Assembly (NCBI GenBank): GCA_902364065.1
Contig: CABJCJ010000037.1
Location: 1-21,105, forward strand
DNA: 21,105 nt
Origin: Veillonellaceae bacterium SB90
GTDB taxonomy: Bacteria > Bacillota > Negativicutes > Selenomonadales > Selenomonadaceae
Direction of reading: 5' to 3'
The first letter of the stretch is position 1. Every line of letters begins with the position of its first letter. Below are positions 21,085-21,105 of the stretch, in pieces. Made by a program: the position numbers and the translations under genes. The notes under the pieces are model-generated. The model was given only the letters and a program-made list of their open reading frames with translations. It had not been told where the DNA came from and searched no databases.

Positions 21085-21105
21085 ATTACCTGTGGTAGCA
21101 CCTTA

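Overview
The window looks like the chromosome of an anaerobic Negativicutes bacterium, most likely Selenomonadaceae. The best clue is the decarboxylase at 3991-5184. Its sequence closely follows, from memory, the lysine/ornithine decarboxylase of Selenomonas ruminantium, whose cadaverine is attached to peptidoglycan. The N-terminal-rubredoxin (reverse) rubrerythrin fits an obligate anaerobe. Core genes are GC-rich, with many GTG/TTG starts and strong AGGAG-type ribosome binding sites.

Region 1 (1-5290) is core genome. A minus-strand operon tsaE-tsaB-rimI-tsaD makes the tRNA t6A modification machinery and a ribosomal-protein acetyltransferase, and ends in a strong terminator. Divergent from it is the rubrerythrin, behind a Fur/PerR-like palindrome. 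The lysine/ornithine decarboxylase follows, with a near-consensus promoter and a 10-bp leader hairpin. Region 2 (about 5309-7110) is an apparently intact IS200/IS605-type element with tnpA (HUH transposase), tnpB (RuvC nuclease) and IS608-like ends. It sits about 20 bp upstream of a membrane-anchored metallophosphoesterase gene (7130-8242).

Region 3 (8355-18923) is a type I restriction-modification operon on the minus strand, in the order hsdR-hsdM-hsdS. hsdM is cut in two by a foreign segment of 5,296 bp (10721-16016). Its two halves rejoin exactly in frame across a shared GTC, in the codon just before the SAM-binding FACGTGG motif. The insert carries a redox operon (short-chain dehydrogenase-like protein, flavodoxin, second short-chain dehydrogenase, Dabb protein, aldo/keto reductase) controlled by a divergent LysR regulator with a textbook T-N11-A box. 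It also holds a tiny transcription unit, a remnant of a serine recombinase 3' end, and a cluster of C-rich inverted repeats. hsdR and hsdS are intact, so the system is probably switched off unless the insert excises.

Region 4 (18924-21105) holds a GIY-YIG nuclease gene and an MmcQ/YjbR-family gene. They are bracketed by two direct copies (74 of 84 identical) of a sequence that carries a promoter, a conserved hairpin and then a different terminator-like stem in each copy. This is a candidate small-RNA family or mobile repeat. The window ends in two tandem hairpins that may be the edge of another IS element.

No tRNA, rRNA or CRISPR array was seen. All family assignments come from reading motifs and from memory; no database search was run.
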